64,000 nucleotides of DNA from Pedobacter sp. FW305-3-2-15-E-R2A2 (GTDB lineage Bacteria; Bacteroidota; Bacteroidia; Sphingobacteriales; Sphingobacteriaceae). The notes below the pieces were generated by a model. That model worked only from the letters and a program-made list of their open reading frames with translations. It did not search any database and was not told where the DNA came from. The stretch is taken from positions 4,588,001 to 4,652,000 of the forward strand of contig NZ_CP151803.1 of the NCBI RefSeq assembly GCF_038446955.1, in the 5' to 3' direction. How positions within the stretch are numbered: position 1 is the stretch's first letter; every line of letters begins with the position of its first letter. Shown here in pieces: positions 36,097 through 46,000 of the stretch. A program made the position numbers and the translations under genes.

Positions 36097-37337
36097 TTGA
36101 AATAATTGGTCAGCAGTCCGACCAGGAATTTTGGCTCTACCCAGGTAGACTTCGGAGGCATTACCCCATCCGCTTCTGCAACTGCGATCACTTGCGCTAC
36201 AGAAGTAGGAAACAAGGTAAAAGCAATGGCATACAGCCCGTTATCCACTTTATTCTGCAAAGCCAGGACATCCGTTCTTCCACCCTCAAAAGTAATTCTT
36301 GCATCCGTTCTCGGGTCCTTAATTCCCAACAATGGCTCCAGAATAAAATCCTGTAAGATACTGACATCCAAGACCGAAACCGGATCATTGGCATCATAAA
36401 TGGAAGGCTTAGGACTTAAAACATACCATTGGCCATTAAAGTACATTCCGATTTCATGTAACGCTCCGGGTTTCACCGGCTGCTTCGATGTTTTAACCTC
36501 AAAACAATCGTTCAGCGCTGCCATAAATTGCTCCGCCGTCCATGTTCCAAGATCCCGCACCAGTCTGTTAAATTCCAGCACTTTCACCTCAGCAGTATTC
36601 ATATAGACGGTTGTGAAGTAATTATAGAGTTCCGAACCATCGTGCTTAGCCCCTTTCAAAGCTTGCTTCTGGAGGCCCATTTTAGCCATAGAAGCCGCCC
36701 GATGGTGACCATCAGCAATATATACAGAAGGGATGGCCTGAAATGCAGTCACCATTTTCTCCAGATCGGCAGTTTCGGTGATTGCCCATACCCGATGCTG
36801 ACTTTGATCCGCAAAAGTAAAATCGAGGTCCGGAGTTAAAGCGGTATATTTTGCGGTCAGCCCATCGATCACCTGATCAGGATGGTAAGTAATCAGGACA
36901 GGGTTGGCATCCAGTCCGGTTTGCTGTAAATAATCGGCCAGCAATTTTTCCCTGCGTTCTACGGTAGATTCGTGTTTTTTGATCCTTCCTTCCAGGTAAT
37001 CATGGATGTGAGTAAGCGTCCAGATGCCAGTCTGACATAAGCCATCGTGTTCCACCTGATACACATAAATTGCCGGTTGGGTTTCTCTTACGAGGTAATG
37101 ATGCTCCAGAAAGCCTTCGAAATTCTCCGCGATCTTTTTGAAAATCAGCTCCTGTCGCGTTCCTCTGAGGTATGGATTATCCAGTTCCGGATTAATAAGG
37201 TGCAGGAAACTGCAGTTATTTTCGGACGCAATTAAGCGGGCTTCACCCGTTCCATAGTTTTCCAACGGACGGGTTACCACCTTTGACTGGAGGTGTACTG
37301 CAGGTTTTAAACCACAGAAAGGCTTTATATTTGGCAT
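36093..37337 (-). CDS. DUF1015 family protein
   Basis: 414 residues from the ATG at 37337 (a GTG 24 bp further out is possible). Family signatures: TRPLENYGTGEARLIASENNCSFLHLINPE, SVYIADGHHRAASMAKMGLQ, and C-terminal DALQNKVDNGLYAIAFTLFPTSV-like block. The family often sits with serA and serC in Bacteroidota, as here, which suggests a role linked to serine synthesis or a carboxylate kinase-like activity. Biochemical function is not established. Confidence 0.88.
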   Translation of the reverse strand: MPNIKPFCGLKPAVHLQSKVVTRPLENYGTGEARLIASENNCSFLHLINPELDNPYLRGTRQELIFKKIAENFEGFLEHHYLVRETQPAIYVYQVEHDGLCQTGIWTLTHIHDYLEGRIKKHESTVERREKLLADYLQQTGLDANPVLITYHPDQVIDGLTAKYTALTPDLDFTFADQSQHRVWAITETADLEKMVTAFQAIPSVYIADGHHRAASMAKMGLQKQALKGAKHDGSELYNYFTTVYMNTAEVKVLEFNRLVRDLGTWTAEQFMAALNDCFEVKTSKQPVKPGALHEIGMYFNGQWYVLSPKPSIYDANDPVSVLDVSILQDFILEPLLGIKDPRTDARITFEGGRTDVLALQNKVDNGLYAIAFTLFPTSVAQVIAVAEADGVMPPKSTWVEPKFLVGLLTNYFN

Positions 37338-37354
37338 AGGATGGATTGGGAAAT

Positions 37355-37381
37355 GAGGCACCCTTTTCGTTCGGGTGCCTC
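37355..37381 (-). terminator. Hairpin after serA
   Basis: GAGGCACCC (37355-37363) pairs with GGGTGCCTC (37373-37381). It lies in the 52-bp gap between serA and DUF1015, so it may cause partial termination inside the operon. Confidence 0.65.
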
Positions 37382-37389
37382 ATTAAAAG

Positions 37390-38340
37390 CTATTTATTAA
37401 AATGCTCAATAATTAATGTAGCAAGTTCAACACCGATACGCTCCTGCGCTTCGTTTGTTGCCGCACCGATATGCGGTGTTAAAGAGATCTTTGCATGTTG
37501 TAAGATCGCAGTCGAAGGTGTAGGTTCGTTATCGAATACATCTAAACCTGCAAAAGCAACTTTACCACTATCTAACGCAGCGATTAATGCCGCTTCGTCT
37601 ATCGTTCCACCTCTTGAACAGTTCACCACACCCGCACCGGCTTTCATTTTTTCAAATTCTTCGGCACCTAAGATTGGTTTATCTGCAAATGGCGTATGTA
37701 AACTGATGAAATCGCTATTGCTGATCACTTCTTCCAGGGAAACTGTTTTCACCGGAATGTCTACTTTAATGCCACCCTGAAGGTTTAAGGTCAGGTTTCC
37801 TTCAAAAGGGAAAAGGTCATAAGCCAGAACATTCATTCCCAGGCCTAAAGCTACTGTTGCTGTTTCTCTTCCGATTCTGCCGAAACCGATGATACCGATT
37901 GTTTTACCTCTCAGTTCCACCCCTTTGGCATACGCCTTTTTTAACGCATTGAATTTAGTATCCCCTTCAACAGGCATTTTTCTGTTGGCGTCCTGTAAAA
38001 AACGAACACCAGTGAATAAATGCGCAAATACCAGTTCTGCTACAGAAAGTGAAGAAGCTGCCGGAGTATTGATTACGGCAAGGCCTTTAGCTCTTGCATA
38101 ATCCACATCAATATTGTCCATTCCTACTCCACCTCTACCGATCAGTTTCAGGTTTGGACATTGATCGATCAGTTCCTGGCGTACTTTTGTTGCGCTACGT
38201 ACCGTAATCGCATCGTAATTCTGTAAAGCATCAGCTAATTTATCCTGGGCAACAGTTTCTGTATCTACGACAAAACCTGCCTGCTCTAACAGGGATTTAC
38301 CGATGGGATCTATTCCATCGTTTGCAAGTATCTTAATCAT
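37390..38340 (-). CDS. serA: D-3-phosphoglycerate dehydrogenase, short form
   Basis: 316 residues from ATG 38340 (the preceding in-frame TTG is ignored). D-2-hydroxyacid dehydrogenase blocks: GRGGVGMDNIDVDYA, the NAD motif GIIGFGRIGRETA, catalytic Arg/Glu/His region NCSRGGTIDEAAL and PHIGAATNEAQERIG. It lacks the C-terminal ACT domain of the long form, so serine feedback may be absent. It opens serine biosynthesis together with SerC encoded 11 bp upstream. Confidence 0.93.
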   Translation of the reverse strand: MIKILANDGIDPIGKSLLEQAGFVVDTETVAQDKLADALQNYDAITVRSATKVRQELIDQCPNLKLIGRGGVGMDNIDVDYARAKGLAVINTPAASSLSVAELVFAHLFTGVRFLQDANRKMPVEGDTKFNALKKAYAKGVELRGKTIGIIGFGRIGRETATVALGLGMNVLAYDLFPFEGNLTLNLQGGIKVDIPVKTVSLEEVISNSDFISLHTPFADKPILGAEEFEKMKAGAGVVNCSRGGTIDEAALIAALDSGKVAFAGLDVFDNEPTPSTAILQHAKISLTPHIGAATNEAQERIGVELATLIIEHFNK

Positions 38341-38351
38341 CAATTTATATT

Positions 38352-39416
38352 TTATTGGTGTTTTTCAGCAAAAATCTGCATTAATTCAATTAAAGTATGT
38401 ACGCTGGTAATAGGAAGCGCATTGTACATCGAAGCTCTGAAACCGCCCACACTTCTGTGACCTTTGATTCCTTCGATTCCATTTTCTTCCGCGTACTTTA
38501 AGAACGGTTTTTCCAGTTCCGGGTTTTCCATTACGAAGCAGATGTTCATTCTGGAACGGTCTTCTACTGCGCAGGTACCTTTGAACAATGGATTTCTATC
38601 GATCTCTGTATATAAAGCTTTCGCTTTGGCAATGTTTTCTTTTTCAATTTCCGCTACGCCACCTTTAGATTTCAACCATCTCAGGTTCAGCATTGCGACA
38701 TAAATAGAGAATACCGGCGGGGTGTTGTACATAGAACCACCTTCGATATGCACTTTATAATCCAGCATAGAAGGGATTTTTCTACCTGTTTTACCCAGGA
38801 TCTCATCTTTCACGATCACTACGGTTAAACCGGCAGGGCCGATATTTTTTTGTGCACCAGCATAGATCAGGTCGTACTGGGCAACATCAATCACACGGCT
38901 CATGATGTCTGATGACATGTCACAAACTACAGGAACTTTTGTTTCAGGCAGGCTGAACATCTCTGTTCCATAAATGGTGTTGTTCGAGGTGCAATGGAAA
39001 TAAGCACTATCTTCAGGGATGCTATAGTCTTTAGGAACAAAGGTATAGTTCGATGATTTTGAGGAAGCTACAATGTTAGCAGTTCCAAAAGTAGCGACTT
39101 CTTTAATCGCTTTGTTTGCCCATACTCCTGTCTCCAGGTAACTGGCTGTTTGGCCTTCAGGCAATAGGTTCATAGGAACCATTGCAAATTGCAAACTCGC
39201 ACCACCTTGTAAAAAGAGAACGGAATAACCGGCAGGAACATTTAACAATTCTTTAACCAACTTCCCGGCCTCTTCAACTACACCTTCAAATTCAGGTGTA
39301 CGGTGAGAGATCTCCAGAATAGACAAGCCGTCTTTAAAATCAAGTACTGCTTGTGATGCTTGCTTGAAAACTTCCTGTGGTAGGATACAGGGTCCAGCGC
39401 CGAAATTATGTCTCAT
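38352..39416 (-). CDS. serC: Phosphoserine aminotransferase
   Basis: 354 residues. PLP lysine in YAGAQKNIGPAGLTVVIV, N terminus MRHNFGAGPCILP and HRTPEFEGVVEEA are typical. It converts 3-phosphohydroxypyruvate to phosphoserine. First gene of a serC-serA-DUF1015 operon. Confidence 0.97.
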   Translation of the reverse strand: MRHNFGAGPCILPQEVFKQASQAVLDFKDGLSILEISHRTPEFEGVVEEAGKLVKELLNVPAGYSVLFLQGGASLQFAMVPMNLLPEGQTASYLETGVWANKAIKEVATFGTANIVASSKSSNYTFVPKDYSIPEDSAYFHCTSNNTIYGTEMFSLPETKVPVVCDMSSDIMSRVIDVAQYDLIYAGAQKNIGPAGLTVVIVKDEILGKTGRKIPSMLDYKVHIEGGSMYNTPPVFSIYVAMLNLRWLKSKGGVAEIEKENIAKAKALYTEIDRNPLFKGTCAVEDRSRMNICFVMENPELEKPFLKYAEENGIEGIKGHRSVGGFRASMYNALPITSVHTLIELMQIFAEKHQ

Positions 39417-39464
39417 TTTTATGTTATTTTTATTAGTTGTAAATGTAATATTTTCTGTGGTTTA

Positions 39465-41846
39465 TTATTTCGAATTTTTAAACTTAATGATCAGTTTCAG
39501 GTTGATTCGTCTGCCCGTTAAATAATTAGGTATGGCATATTGAACGTTATTCAGGTCCTTTAGCCAAAGGTAGGAGACGGTATTGTCGATATTCAAAAGG
39601 TTAAACACTTCCGCATAAAGGGCACAGGAGCTAAAATATTTATCCAGAAATCCGGGTTTTCTTAAAGCGGCATCATCCAGGAAGTCTTTGGAGAAACCAA
39701 TGTCTATTCTTTTATAAGCAGGGACATGAAAATTGTCCGTATAGCGATCTGAAGAAGGTGCACCGATTGGTAATTTTGATCCATAGAGCAGGTTAAGGTG
39801 TACTTTATACGTCGGACTATTGAGCAAGCGGTCCTGAAAATAGGCAGAGAAATTAACCAGCTGATCGGTTGGACGCTTCAGGAAGCCCTGCGGGTCCTTC
39901 TCTATCTGCTGTCTTGCCTGCATGACCGACAGCCTGAAATGAGAAACCAGGTCTTTCACAAACTCTCCGCCGATGCTGAAATCTGCCCCATAGGTATATC
40001 CTTTTGCCATTTCTGTGGCCAGGTACTTGATCCGTACATTGTCCATCATATAAGGAATCAGCCTGTCCTGGTATTTAAAATAAGCTTCTGTACTAAATTT
40101 CAGTCTTGTTCCCAAGCCATCAAAAGCATAATCCATTCCTGCAGAGGTGTTGTAAGACCTTTGGGCCTTTTGATTCCCGTTCAGCTGCCCCTCAAAATCC
40201 CTGATGCTTCTATAATCCGGCGCTTGCTGGTAAACGCCAGCGCTCCACCTGAAAATCTTGTTGTTACCCTGAGGACGGTAAGCCAGCAGTAAACGCGGAC
40301 TAAGCAGCAATTGACTACTCAGGCTATTGTAGTTGGCCCTCAGCCCCAGCTGAAGGTCTGTATGTGGAGAAAGGCTATAACTGTCCTGGACATAAGCGCT
40401 GTAATATTGGATATCCAGCTTATTTTTAACGTCAATAGCTGGTCCTCCATAAAAACTGTTTACACCCGAAGAATCGATCAGGCTGTACTCGTTGAGCTGA
40501 TCGCGATAGCTTTTATATTCGAAGCGCAATCCCCAGGAAAAAGTATGGTTATTAAAGGTCTGATCTCCTTTGAACTCAGAGCTAAAACTTTGGGAACGCA
40601 GTTTATTGTCTGCAAATGTAAAATACCCTCCCCTGCCTTTATCAATGGCAGATCCTCCTGTTCCTGGTTTCACAAGATCAGGGCTCAGTTCCCTTAAAAA
40701 ATAGGCGCCCTGAATGTGTATATTTTCTGTTTCCAGGCTATTGAAATAGCTGTTGATCCATTTCATCACCAGATTTGGCTTTGGCGTATACAAGGCGGTT
40801 ATCGCTCCTCCGAATGTCTGATAATCGTCTACCTCCTGACCATCATAACCGACATTTAGCCGCACCGTTCTGCTTAAGGTCCCGAACTCAGTCTGGCGAC
40901 TTTCGGGAATGAGCTTAAAGGTTCCACTATTCAAATTTCCTAAAAAATTAAGGCTGAACTTCGGAGAGAGTTCCTGTTGGAAAATCAGTTGTGCATCCGT
41001 AAAACTCGGGCGGTAACTTCCTTTATTCTCCTGAGTCCCTAAGATCCCTGTATTATTTTTATAGCGCAATCCTGCGAGCAGAAAACTGTGTTGTCTCAAC
41101 AGCTTGGTACTCAAAGAAGCACCGTTCAACCCTGCAGTTAAGACCGTCTGACTGCTATCAGGCCTTCCGTACTTCACATCCAGAACAGAAGAAAGCTTAT
41201 CCCCATACCGTGCTTCAAAGCCTCCTGCAGAAAAGCGGGCACTGCTCAGTAAATCACTATTGATGAAGCTCAGCCCTTCCTGTTGTCCGTTTCTGATAAG
41301 GATGGGCCGACTGATTTCTATATCGTTTATATAGACCAGGTTTTCGTCGAAATTACCACCTCTGACACTATACTGAGCACTCAGTTCATTGTTTGCAGAT
41401 ACGCCCGGTAAAGTCTTAAGTATCGCTTCAAAATTCCCCGAGGGAGATGGCATGGCCGGGATTCCGGCAATATTTATGGTGTTACTGTTACTGAGTTGAT
41501 TTTGTCTGCTTGTAATCCTGACTTGTTCCAGTTCATTGCTGCTTTCGCTCAGCCTGACATCCTGAATCAGTCGCCCGGCCTTATCATGGTGGATGCTGAT
41601 CAGCACAGGTTTATAGCCCAGCAGGGAATACTTCAACACAAAGGAAGTGCTGGCCGCGTAAATGGTATAGTTGCCTTTTTCATCTGTTAAAGACGATTGA
41701 TCCTGGCCCAGAATCCTCACGGTCACCTCCTGCAAGGGTTGCTGCAGTTCATTCGTCACCATTCCCGTCACCTTTATTAAAGGTTGCGCCTTCAGCCCTG
41801 TAAAACCCAGGAGAAGGATGAAGAGCAACAGGTGGCGTTTCAGCAT
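39465..41846 (-). CDS. TonB-dependent receptor with carboxypeptidase-like N-terminal domain
   Basis: 793 residues. Signal peptide, then a CarbopepD_reg_2-like domain (~22-100, GMVTNELQQPLQEVTVRILGQD), plug domain (ILKTLPGVSANNELSAQYSVRGGNFDENLVYIND) and a barrel ending in INLKLIIKFKNSK. No SusD partner and no STN domain, unlike the system at 2745. Substrate unknown, iron chelates or small organics are usual guesses. Its start is adjacent to the stop of rpe, so co-transcription is likely. Confidence 0.93.
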   Translation of the reverse strand: MLKRHLLLFILLLGFTGLKAQPLIKVTGMVTNELQQPLQEVTVRILGQDQSSLTDEKGNYTIYAASTSFVLKYSLLGYKPVLISIHHDKAGRLIQDVRLSESSNELEQVRITSRQNQLSNSNTINIAGIPAMPSPSGNFEAILKTLPGVSANNELSAQYSVRGGNFDENLVYINDIEISRPILIRNGQQEGLSFINSDLLSSARFSAGGFEARYGDKLSSVLDVKYGRPDSSQTVLTAGLNGASLSTKLLRQHSFLLAGLRYKNNTGILGTQENKGSYRPSFTDAQLIFQQELSPKFSLNFLGNLNSGTFKLIPESRQTEFGTLSRTVRLNVGYDGQEVDDYQTFGGAITALYTPKPNLVMKWINSYFNSLETENIHIQGAYFLRELSPDLVKPGTGGSAIDKGRGGYFTFADNKLRSQSFSSEFKGDQTFNNHTFSWGLRFEYKSYRDQLNEYSLIDSSGVNSFYGGPAIDVKNKLDIQYYSAYVQDSYSLSPHTDLQLGLRANYNSLSSQLLLSPRLLLAYRPQGNNKIFRWSAGVYQQAPDYRSIRDFEGQLNGNQKAQRSYNTSAGMDYAFDGLGTRLKFSTEAYFKYQDRLIPYMMDNVRIKYLATEMAKGYTYGADFSIGGEFVKDLVSHFRLSVMQARQQIEKDPQGFLKRPTDQLVNFSAYFQDRLLNSPTYKVHLNLLYGSKLPIGAPSSDRYTDNFHVPAYKRIDIGFSKDFLDDAALRKPGFLDKYFSSCALYAEVFNLLNIDNTVSYLWLKDLNNVQYAIPNYLTGRRINLKLIIKFKNSK

Positions 41847-42518
41847 TTAAACTTTTAGGATACCTGCATTGAGATTTTTTAATTCTGAAATCATTTCTTT
41901 TGGAGATGCTGCTGCGAAGATGGCATTTCCGGCTACAAAAGCACTTGCTCCTGCCTGGATTAAATCTCCCAGGTTATGGATGCCTACTCCTCCGTCCACT
42001 TCGATGATCAGGTCCGGATTCAGGGCAGCTGCCATTGCTTTCAGCTCTCTTAGTTTATTCAGGGTATTGGGGATAAATTGTTGTCCGCCGAAGCCCGGAT
42101 TTACGGACATCACCAAGACCAGGTCCAGGTCTGCAAGGATATCTTTTAACAAGGCTACCGGAGTATGTGGATTCAGGGCTACCCCTGCTTTACAACCTGC
42201 GGCATGAATCGCCTGTACGGTTCTGTGAAGGTGTGTACACGCTTCATAATGAACGGTGATCACCGTTGCCCCTGCTGCTGCAAAACGTTCGATATACTGA
42301 TCGGGATTTACGATCATCAAATGTACATCCAGTGGCTTGGTGGCATGTTTTTTTACCGCTTCCATCACTGGAAAACCGAAAGAGATATTGGGCACAAAAA
42401 CACCATCCATCACATCTACATGGAACCAGTCTGCTTCACTCGAATTGACCATTTCAATATCACGTTGAAGGTTCGCAAAATCAGCGGCAAGTAAGGATGG
42501 AGCAATGAGGTGTTTCAT
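41847..42518 (-). CDS. rpe: Ribulose-phosphate 3-epimerase
   Basis: 223 residues, TIM barrel. Signatures: APSLLAADFANL, HVDVMDGVFVPNISFG, DVHLMIVNPDQYI, VLVMSVNPGFGGQQFI, EVDGGVG. Interconverts ribulose-5-P and xylulose-5-P. It directly precedes the TonB receptor gene with no intergenic bases. Confidence 0.96.
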   Translation of the reverse strand: MKHLIAPSLLAADFANLQRDIEMVNSSEADWFHVDVMDGVFVPNISFGFPVMEAVKKHATKPLDVHLMIVNPDQYIERFAAAGATVITVHYEACTHLHRTVQAIHAAGCKAGVALNPHTPVALLKDILADLDLVLVMSVNPGFGGQQFIPNTLNKLRELKAMAAALNPDLIIEVDGGVGIHNLGDLIQAGASAFVAGNAIFAAASPKEMISELKNLNAGILKV

Positions 42519-42576
42519 GATTAACGGGTTTTAATGTTAACGAAGTAAATATAAAAAATAAAGCCGTTGTAAAACA

Positions 42577-42602
42577 AAAAACCCCGCGAATTGCGGGGTT
42601 TT
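42577..42602 (-). terminator. Terminator of pnp
   Basis: AAAACCCCGC pairs with GCGGGGTTTT around a 5-nt loop, with a flanking A-run that becomes a T-run on the minus strand. Confidence 0.92.
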
Positions 42603-42612
42603 AATGTTTGTA

Positions 42613-44760
42613 TTATGCAGGTTTGTTTTCTGCGGTGCCTTCTGGTTTTGCTGGGCGAGGCAATAAAGCTTTTCTTGAAAGTTTCATTTTTCCTTGTTTG
42701 TCAATATCCAAAAGTTTCACCTGAATCCTGTCACCTTCTTTGAACACACCGTCCATCGTTTCTAAACGGGTCCAGTCGATCTCAGAGATGTGTAATAATC
42801 CGTCTTTTCCTGGCATGATCTCTACGAATGCACCAAATGGCATGATAGATTTCACTTTACCATCATAAGTAGCACCTATGTCTGGTTTAGCAGCAATGGC
42901 ATTGATACGGCTAACTGCAGCATCAATAGCTGCTTTATTATCAGCAAAGATTTCAACGATACCTTTGTTACCTACTTCTTCGATAGAGATAGATGCGCCG
43001 GTTTCGCGTTGCATTTCCTGGATAATTTTACCGCCTGGGCCGATTACAGCGCCAATAAATTCTTTGTCAATGCTTAGAGAAACGATACGTGGCGCGTGGT
43101 CTTTGTAGTCTTCACGTGGTGCAGAGATCGTTTTCTTCATTTCGTTTAAGATGTGTAAACGGGCTTCTTTAGCTTGATTTAGTGCGTTAGTTAACACTTC
43201 CCATTTCAAACCATTGATTTTTAAATCCATCTGACAAGCAACGATACCTTTTTCAGTACCAGTAACTTTAAAGTCCATATCACCTAAATGATCTTCATCA
43301 CCTAAGATATCTGAAAGGATGGCATATTTACCAGTTTTTTCATCAGTGATTAATCCCATTGCAATTCCGGATACCGGAGCTTTGATTTTAATACCTGCAT
43401 CCATTAATGCTAATGTACCCGCACAAACAGTTGCCATTGACGAAGAACCGTTAGATTCTAAGATATCAGAAACGATACGGATGGTATATGGATTTTCTTC
43501 CAATCCAGGTAATACTTTCTTCAATGAACGCATGGCTAAGTTACCATGACCGATTTCACGACGACCAGCACCTCTGTTCGGACGAACCTCACCAGTAGAG
43601 AAACCAGGGAAGTTATAGTGTAATAAGAATTTGTTGTATCCATTGATGAAAGCACCATCAATCATTTGCTCATCATCTTTAGAACCTAAAGTAACGGTAG
43701 TTAATGATTGGGTTTCACCACGTGTAAATACAGCTGATCCGTGAGCAGAAGGCAAATAACCTACTTCACTCCAGATCGGACGTACTGTACGCACATCACG
43801 ACCATCTAAACGAATTCCTTCGTCTAATACCAGGTTACGGATGGCATCATATTGTACATCATGGAAATATTTTTTAGCTAAGAATCCGGTTACATCATCG
43901 ATATCTTCGCCTAAAGTAGCGATGAAATCCATTAAGATGGCACCGAAAGCATCACCACGCTCACCTTTGCTCGTGTTGCTTTTTGCGATTGCATATACTT
44001 TATCATAAGTAGCTGCATAAACCTGCTCCTTTAATTCAGGATTGCTGTCTTCATGAGAATAAGTACGTTTAACGGTCTTACCTACTAATTCAGCCAATTC
44101 TTTTTGTGCCTGAACCTGAACAACGATTGCTTTGTGTGCAAATTCAATTGCTTCTACCATGTCAGCTTCAGAGATCTCATCAGCTTCACCTTCCACCATC
44201 ACGATGTCGTTTTCAGTACCTGCAACAAGGAATTCCATCGTTGCACGCTCAAGATCACTTACATAAGGGTTGATAACGAAGTTACCATCAATTTTAGCCA
44301 CACGTACTTCAGAGATTGGTCCGTTGAAAGGGATATCTGAAACCGCGATCGCAGCCGAAGCAGCTAAACCAGCTAAACAGTCAGGCATTATATTTTTGTC
44401 AGAAGAGATCAAAGTGATCATCACCTGAGTATCTGAGTGATAATCTTCAGGGAACATCGGGCGTAAAGCGCGGTCAACCAAACGTGAAATTAAAACTTCA
44501 TAATCTGATAATCTTGCTTCACGACGTAAGAATCCTCCGGGAATACGGCCTGCGGCAGCATATTTCTCCTGATAATCTACAGATAATGGTAAAAAGTCAA
44601 CACCAGATTTTGCACCTACAGTAGATACTACAGTAGCCAATAACATAGTATCGCCCATTTTAACAACTACAGAACCATCAGCTTGTTTTGCTAATTTCCC
44701 TGTTTCAATTTCGATTGTTCTTCCATCGCCCAAGTCGAACGATTTTTTTATTACATTCAT
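42613..44760 (-). CDS. pnp: Polyribonucleotide nucleotidyltransferase
   Basis: 715 residues with all PNPase parts: two RNase PH domains (RREARLSDYEVLISRLVDRALRP; GAGRREIGHGNLA), a KH domain (GAVIGPGGKIIQEMQRETGASI) and an S1 domain (GATYDGKVKSIMPFGAFVEIMPGKDGLLHISEI). Degrades RNA 3' to 5' with phosphate. It follows rpsO on the same strand, the common bacterial arrangement, with a hairpin terminator between them. Confidence 0.98.
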   Translation of the reverse strand: MNVIKKSFDLGDGRTIEIETGKLAKQADGSVVVKMGDTMLLATVVSTVGAKSGVDFLPLSVDYQEKYAAAGRIPGGFLRREARLSDYEVLISRLVDRALRPMFPEDYHSDTQVMITLISSDKNIMPDCLAGLAASAAIAVSDIPFNGPISEVRVAKIDGNFVINPYVSDLERATMEFLVAGTENDIVMVEGEADEISEADMVEAIEFAHKAIVVQVQAQKELAELVGKTVKRTYSHEDSNPELKEQVYAATYDKVYAIAKSNTSKGERGDAFGAILMDFIATLGEDIDDVTGFLAKKYFHDVQYDAIRNLVLDEGIRLDGRDVRTVRPIWSEVGYLPSAHGSAVFTRGETQSLTTVTLGSKDDEQMIDGAFINGYNKFLLHYNFPGFSTGEVRPNRGAGRREIGHGNLAMRSLKKVLPGLEENPYTIRIVSDILESNGSSSMATVCAGTLALMDAGIKIKAPVSGIAMGLITDEKTGKYAILSDILGDEDHLGDMDFKVTGTEKGIVACQMDLKINGLKWEVLTNALNQAKEARLHILNEMKKTISAPREDYKDHAPRIVSLSIDKEFIGAVIGPGGKIIQEMQRETGASISIEEVGNKGIVEIFADNKAAIDAAVSRINAIAAKPDIGATYDGKVKSIMPFGAFVEIMPGKDGLLHISEIDWTRLETMDGVFKEGDRIQVKLLDIDKQGKMKLSRKALLPRPAKPEGTAENKPA

Positions 44761-44835
44761 TTAAAGAGTGTTGTGGTGTGTTTTCCTCTTTCTACACACC
44801 TGATTTATATATATTTATTTTATTTTTCAAAGTAA

Positions 44836-44861
44836 AAAAGCCATCCTTTAGAATGGCTTTT
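44836..44861 (-). terminator. Terminator between rpsO and pnp
   Basis: AAAAGCCAT (44836-44844) and ATGGCTTTT (44853-44861) with an 8-nt loop. Read-through may allow rpsO-pnp co-transcription. Confidence 0.8.
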
Positions 44862-44877
44862 CTTGATATTTTAACGC

Positions 44878-45180
44878 TTATTTGCTATCTCTCGAACCTA
44901 AAGGTTTGATGATATCTCTTAGCCCTAAAGCTTTGATGATAGCACGGTAACGACCAATATCTTTTTTGTACAGATAGGCCAAAATACCGCGACGTTTACC
45001 TACTAATTTTTGTAGTGACAACTGAGTAGAGAAATCTTTACGATTTTTCTTTAAATGCTCTGTTAAGTGCGCAATACGGTATGTAAATAACGCTACCTGA
45101 CCTTCTGCAGAACCCGTGTTGGTTTCTACTTCGCCGTGTGTTTTGAAAATGTCGGCTTTCTTTTCTTTACTTAAATACAT
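44878..45180 (-). CDS. rpsO: 30S ribosomal protein S15
   Basis: 100 residues, against about 89 in E. coli; the extra is a C-terminal extension (LRDIIKPLGSRDSK). Core: GSAEGQVALFTYRIAHLTEHLKKNRKDFSTQLSLQKLVGKRRGILAYLYKKD. Binds 16S rRNA. A candidate minus-strand promoter lies about 45 bp upstream. Confidence 0.97.
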   Translation of the reverse strand: MYLSKEKKADIFKTHGEVETNTGSAEGQVALFTYRIAHLTEHLKKNRKDFSTQLSLQKLVGKRRGILAYLYKKDIGRYRAIIKALGLRDIIKPLGSRDSK

Positions 45181-45224
45181 TTCTTGAATGATACTAAAGT
45201 GTGTATGGATTAATTAATTGGCTG

Positions 45225-45232
45225 CAAAGATA
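45225..45232 (-). promoter_or_regulatory. Candidate -7 box of rpsO
   Basis: Minus strand reads TATCTTTG (TAnnTTTG), giving a ~38-nt leader. Another match, TATATTTG at 45303-45310, could give a longer leader. Confidence 0.4.
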
Positions 45233-45326
45233 GTTTAAGTTTTAATGATTCGCAAGTTGTGAGCCCACAATTGTCATCTGCTTTTAATTTACGATGCGGG
45301 AGCAAATATAAATAAAATCTAAACCC

Positions 45327-45334
45327 TATTTTTG
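45327..45334 (+). promoter_or_regulatory. Candidate -7 box of the thioesterase gene
   Basis: TATTTTTG fits TAnnTTTG and would start transcription about 13 nt before the ATG at 45354. Confidence 0.45.
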
Positions 45335-45353
45335 CCCTCAGAACGAAGAAAAC

Positions 45354-45773
45354 ATGGAAAAGAACGAATACAGCATATTTGAAAGCGAATTAAAAGTACG
45401 TCCGGATGACATAGATATGTTTCAACACGTACACAACAGCAAATACTTCGATTATGTACTTGCCGCCAGGTATGACCAGATGGAGCAATTCTATAAAATG
45501 CCTATGGAATCTTTTCTGGAAAGTGGTTTTGGCTGGGTAGTACGTACTGCTCATGTAGAGTTCAAGCGCCCGCTCATCCTTGGAGATGTAATTGCCGTCC
45601 GCACCGGAATTCTGACCATTAATGAAAAAGGATGCAGGGTACAATTTGAAATTGAAAATAAGCGTACCGGAAAAATCGCATCCGATGGATGGTTCGACTA
45701 TGTCATGATCGACACGAATACCGGAAAAGGCTGCAAAGTGAATGAAGAAATGATTCAGGCTTACAGCATTTAA
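45354..45773 (+). CDS. Acyl-CoA thioesterase, hotdog fold
   Basis: 139 residues of the 4HBT-type hotdog family: ELKVRPDDIDMFQHVHNSKYFDYVLAARYDQM contains the usual Asp...HVHN catalytic region, followed by VEFKRPLILGD and VQFEIENKRTGKIAS. Hydrolyses an acyl-CoA of unknown chain. Single gene with its own promoter and a GC-rich hairpin shortly after the stop. Confidence 0.87.
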   Translation: MEKNEYSIFESELKVRPDDIDMFQHVHNSKYFDYVLAARYDQMEQFYKMPMESFLESGFGWVVRTAHVEFKRPLILGDVIAVRTGILTINEKGCRVQFEIENKRTGKIASDGWFDYVMIDTNTGKGCKVNEEMIQAYSI

Positions 45774-45966
45774 ATCTTCCTCTTAACCGCAATATACCAG
45801 CTCCGGGGCTCCCCGGGGTTTGCCCCATTTTATACCCGATTTTTGCACGTTGCTTACCCGCCTTTAACACGCTTTCAAGCGTGGTTGCACCGAGTATAGA
45901 CCGAGGATAGAGCGTGGTTAGAGCCTGTATAGCCGGGAGCAGGTATTTACTGTCTTATCCGTGTAT
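45774..45966. repeat. Repeat-rich spacer next to the insertion sequence
   Basis: No gene. It contains a CCGGGG-CT-CCCCGG hairpin (45803-45816), the hairpin CACGCTT-TC-AAGCGTG (45868-45883), and two copies of GCGTGGTT. CCTGTATAGCC at 45924-45934 is the perfect reverse complement of GGCTATACAGG at 45967-45977, at the edge of the IS. The composition differs from the flanking genes. Confidence 0.5.
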
Positions 45967-46000
45967 GGCTATACAGGTTATTGAATTAATTTTAAATTGA

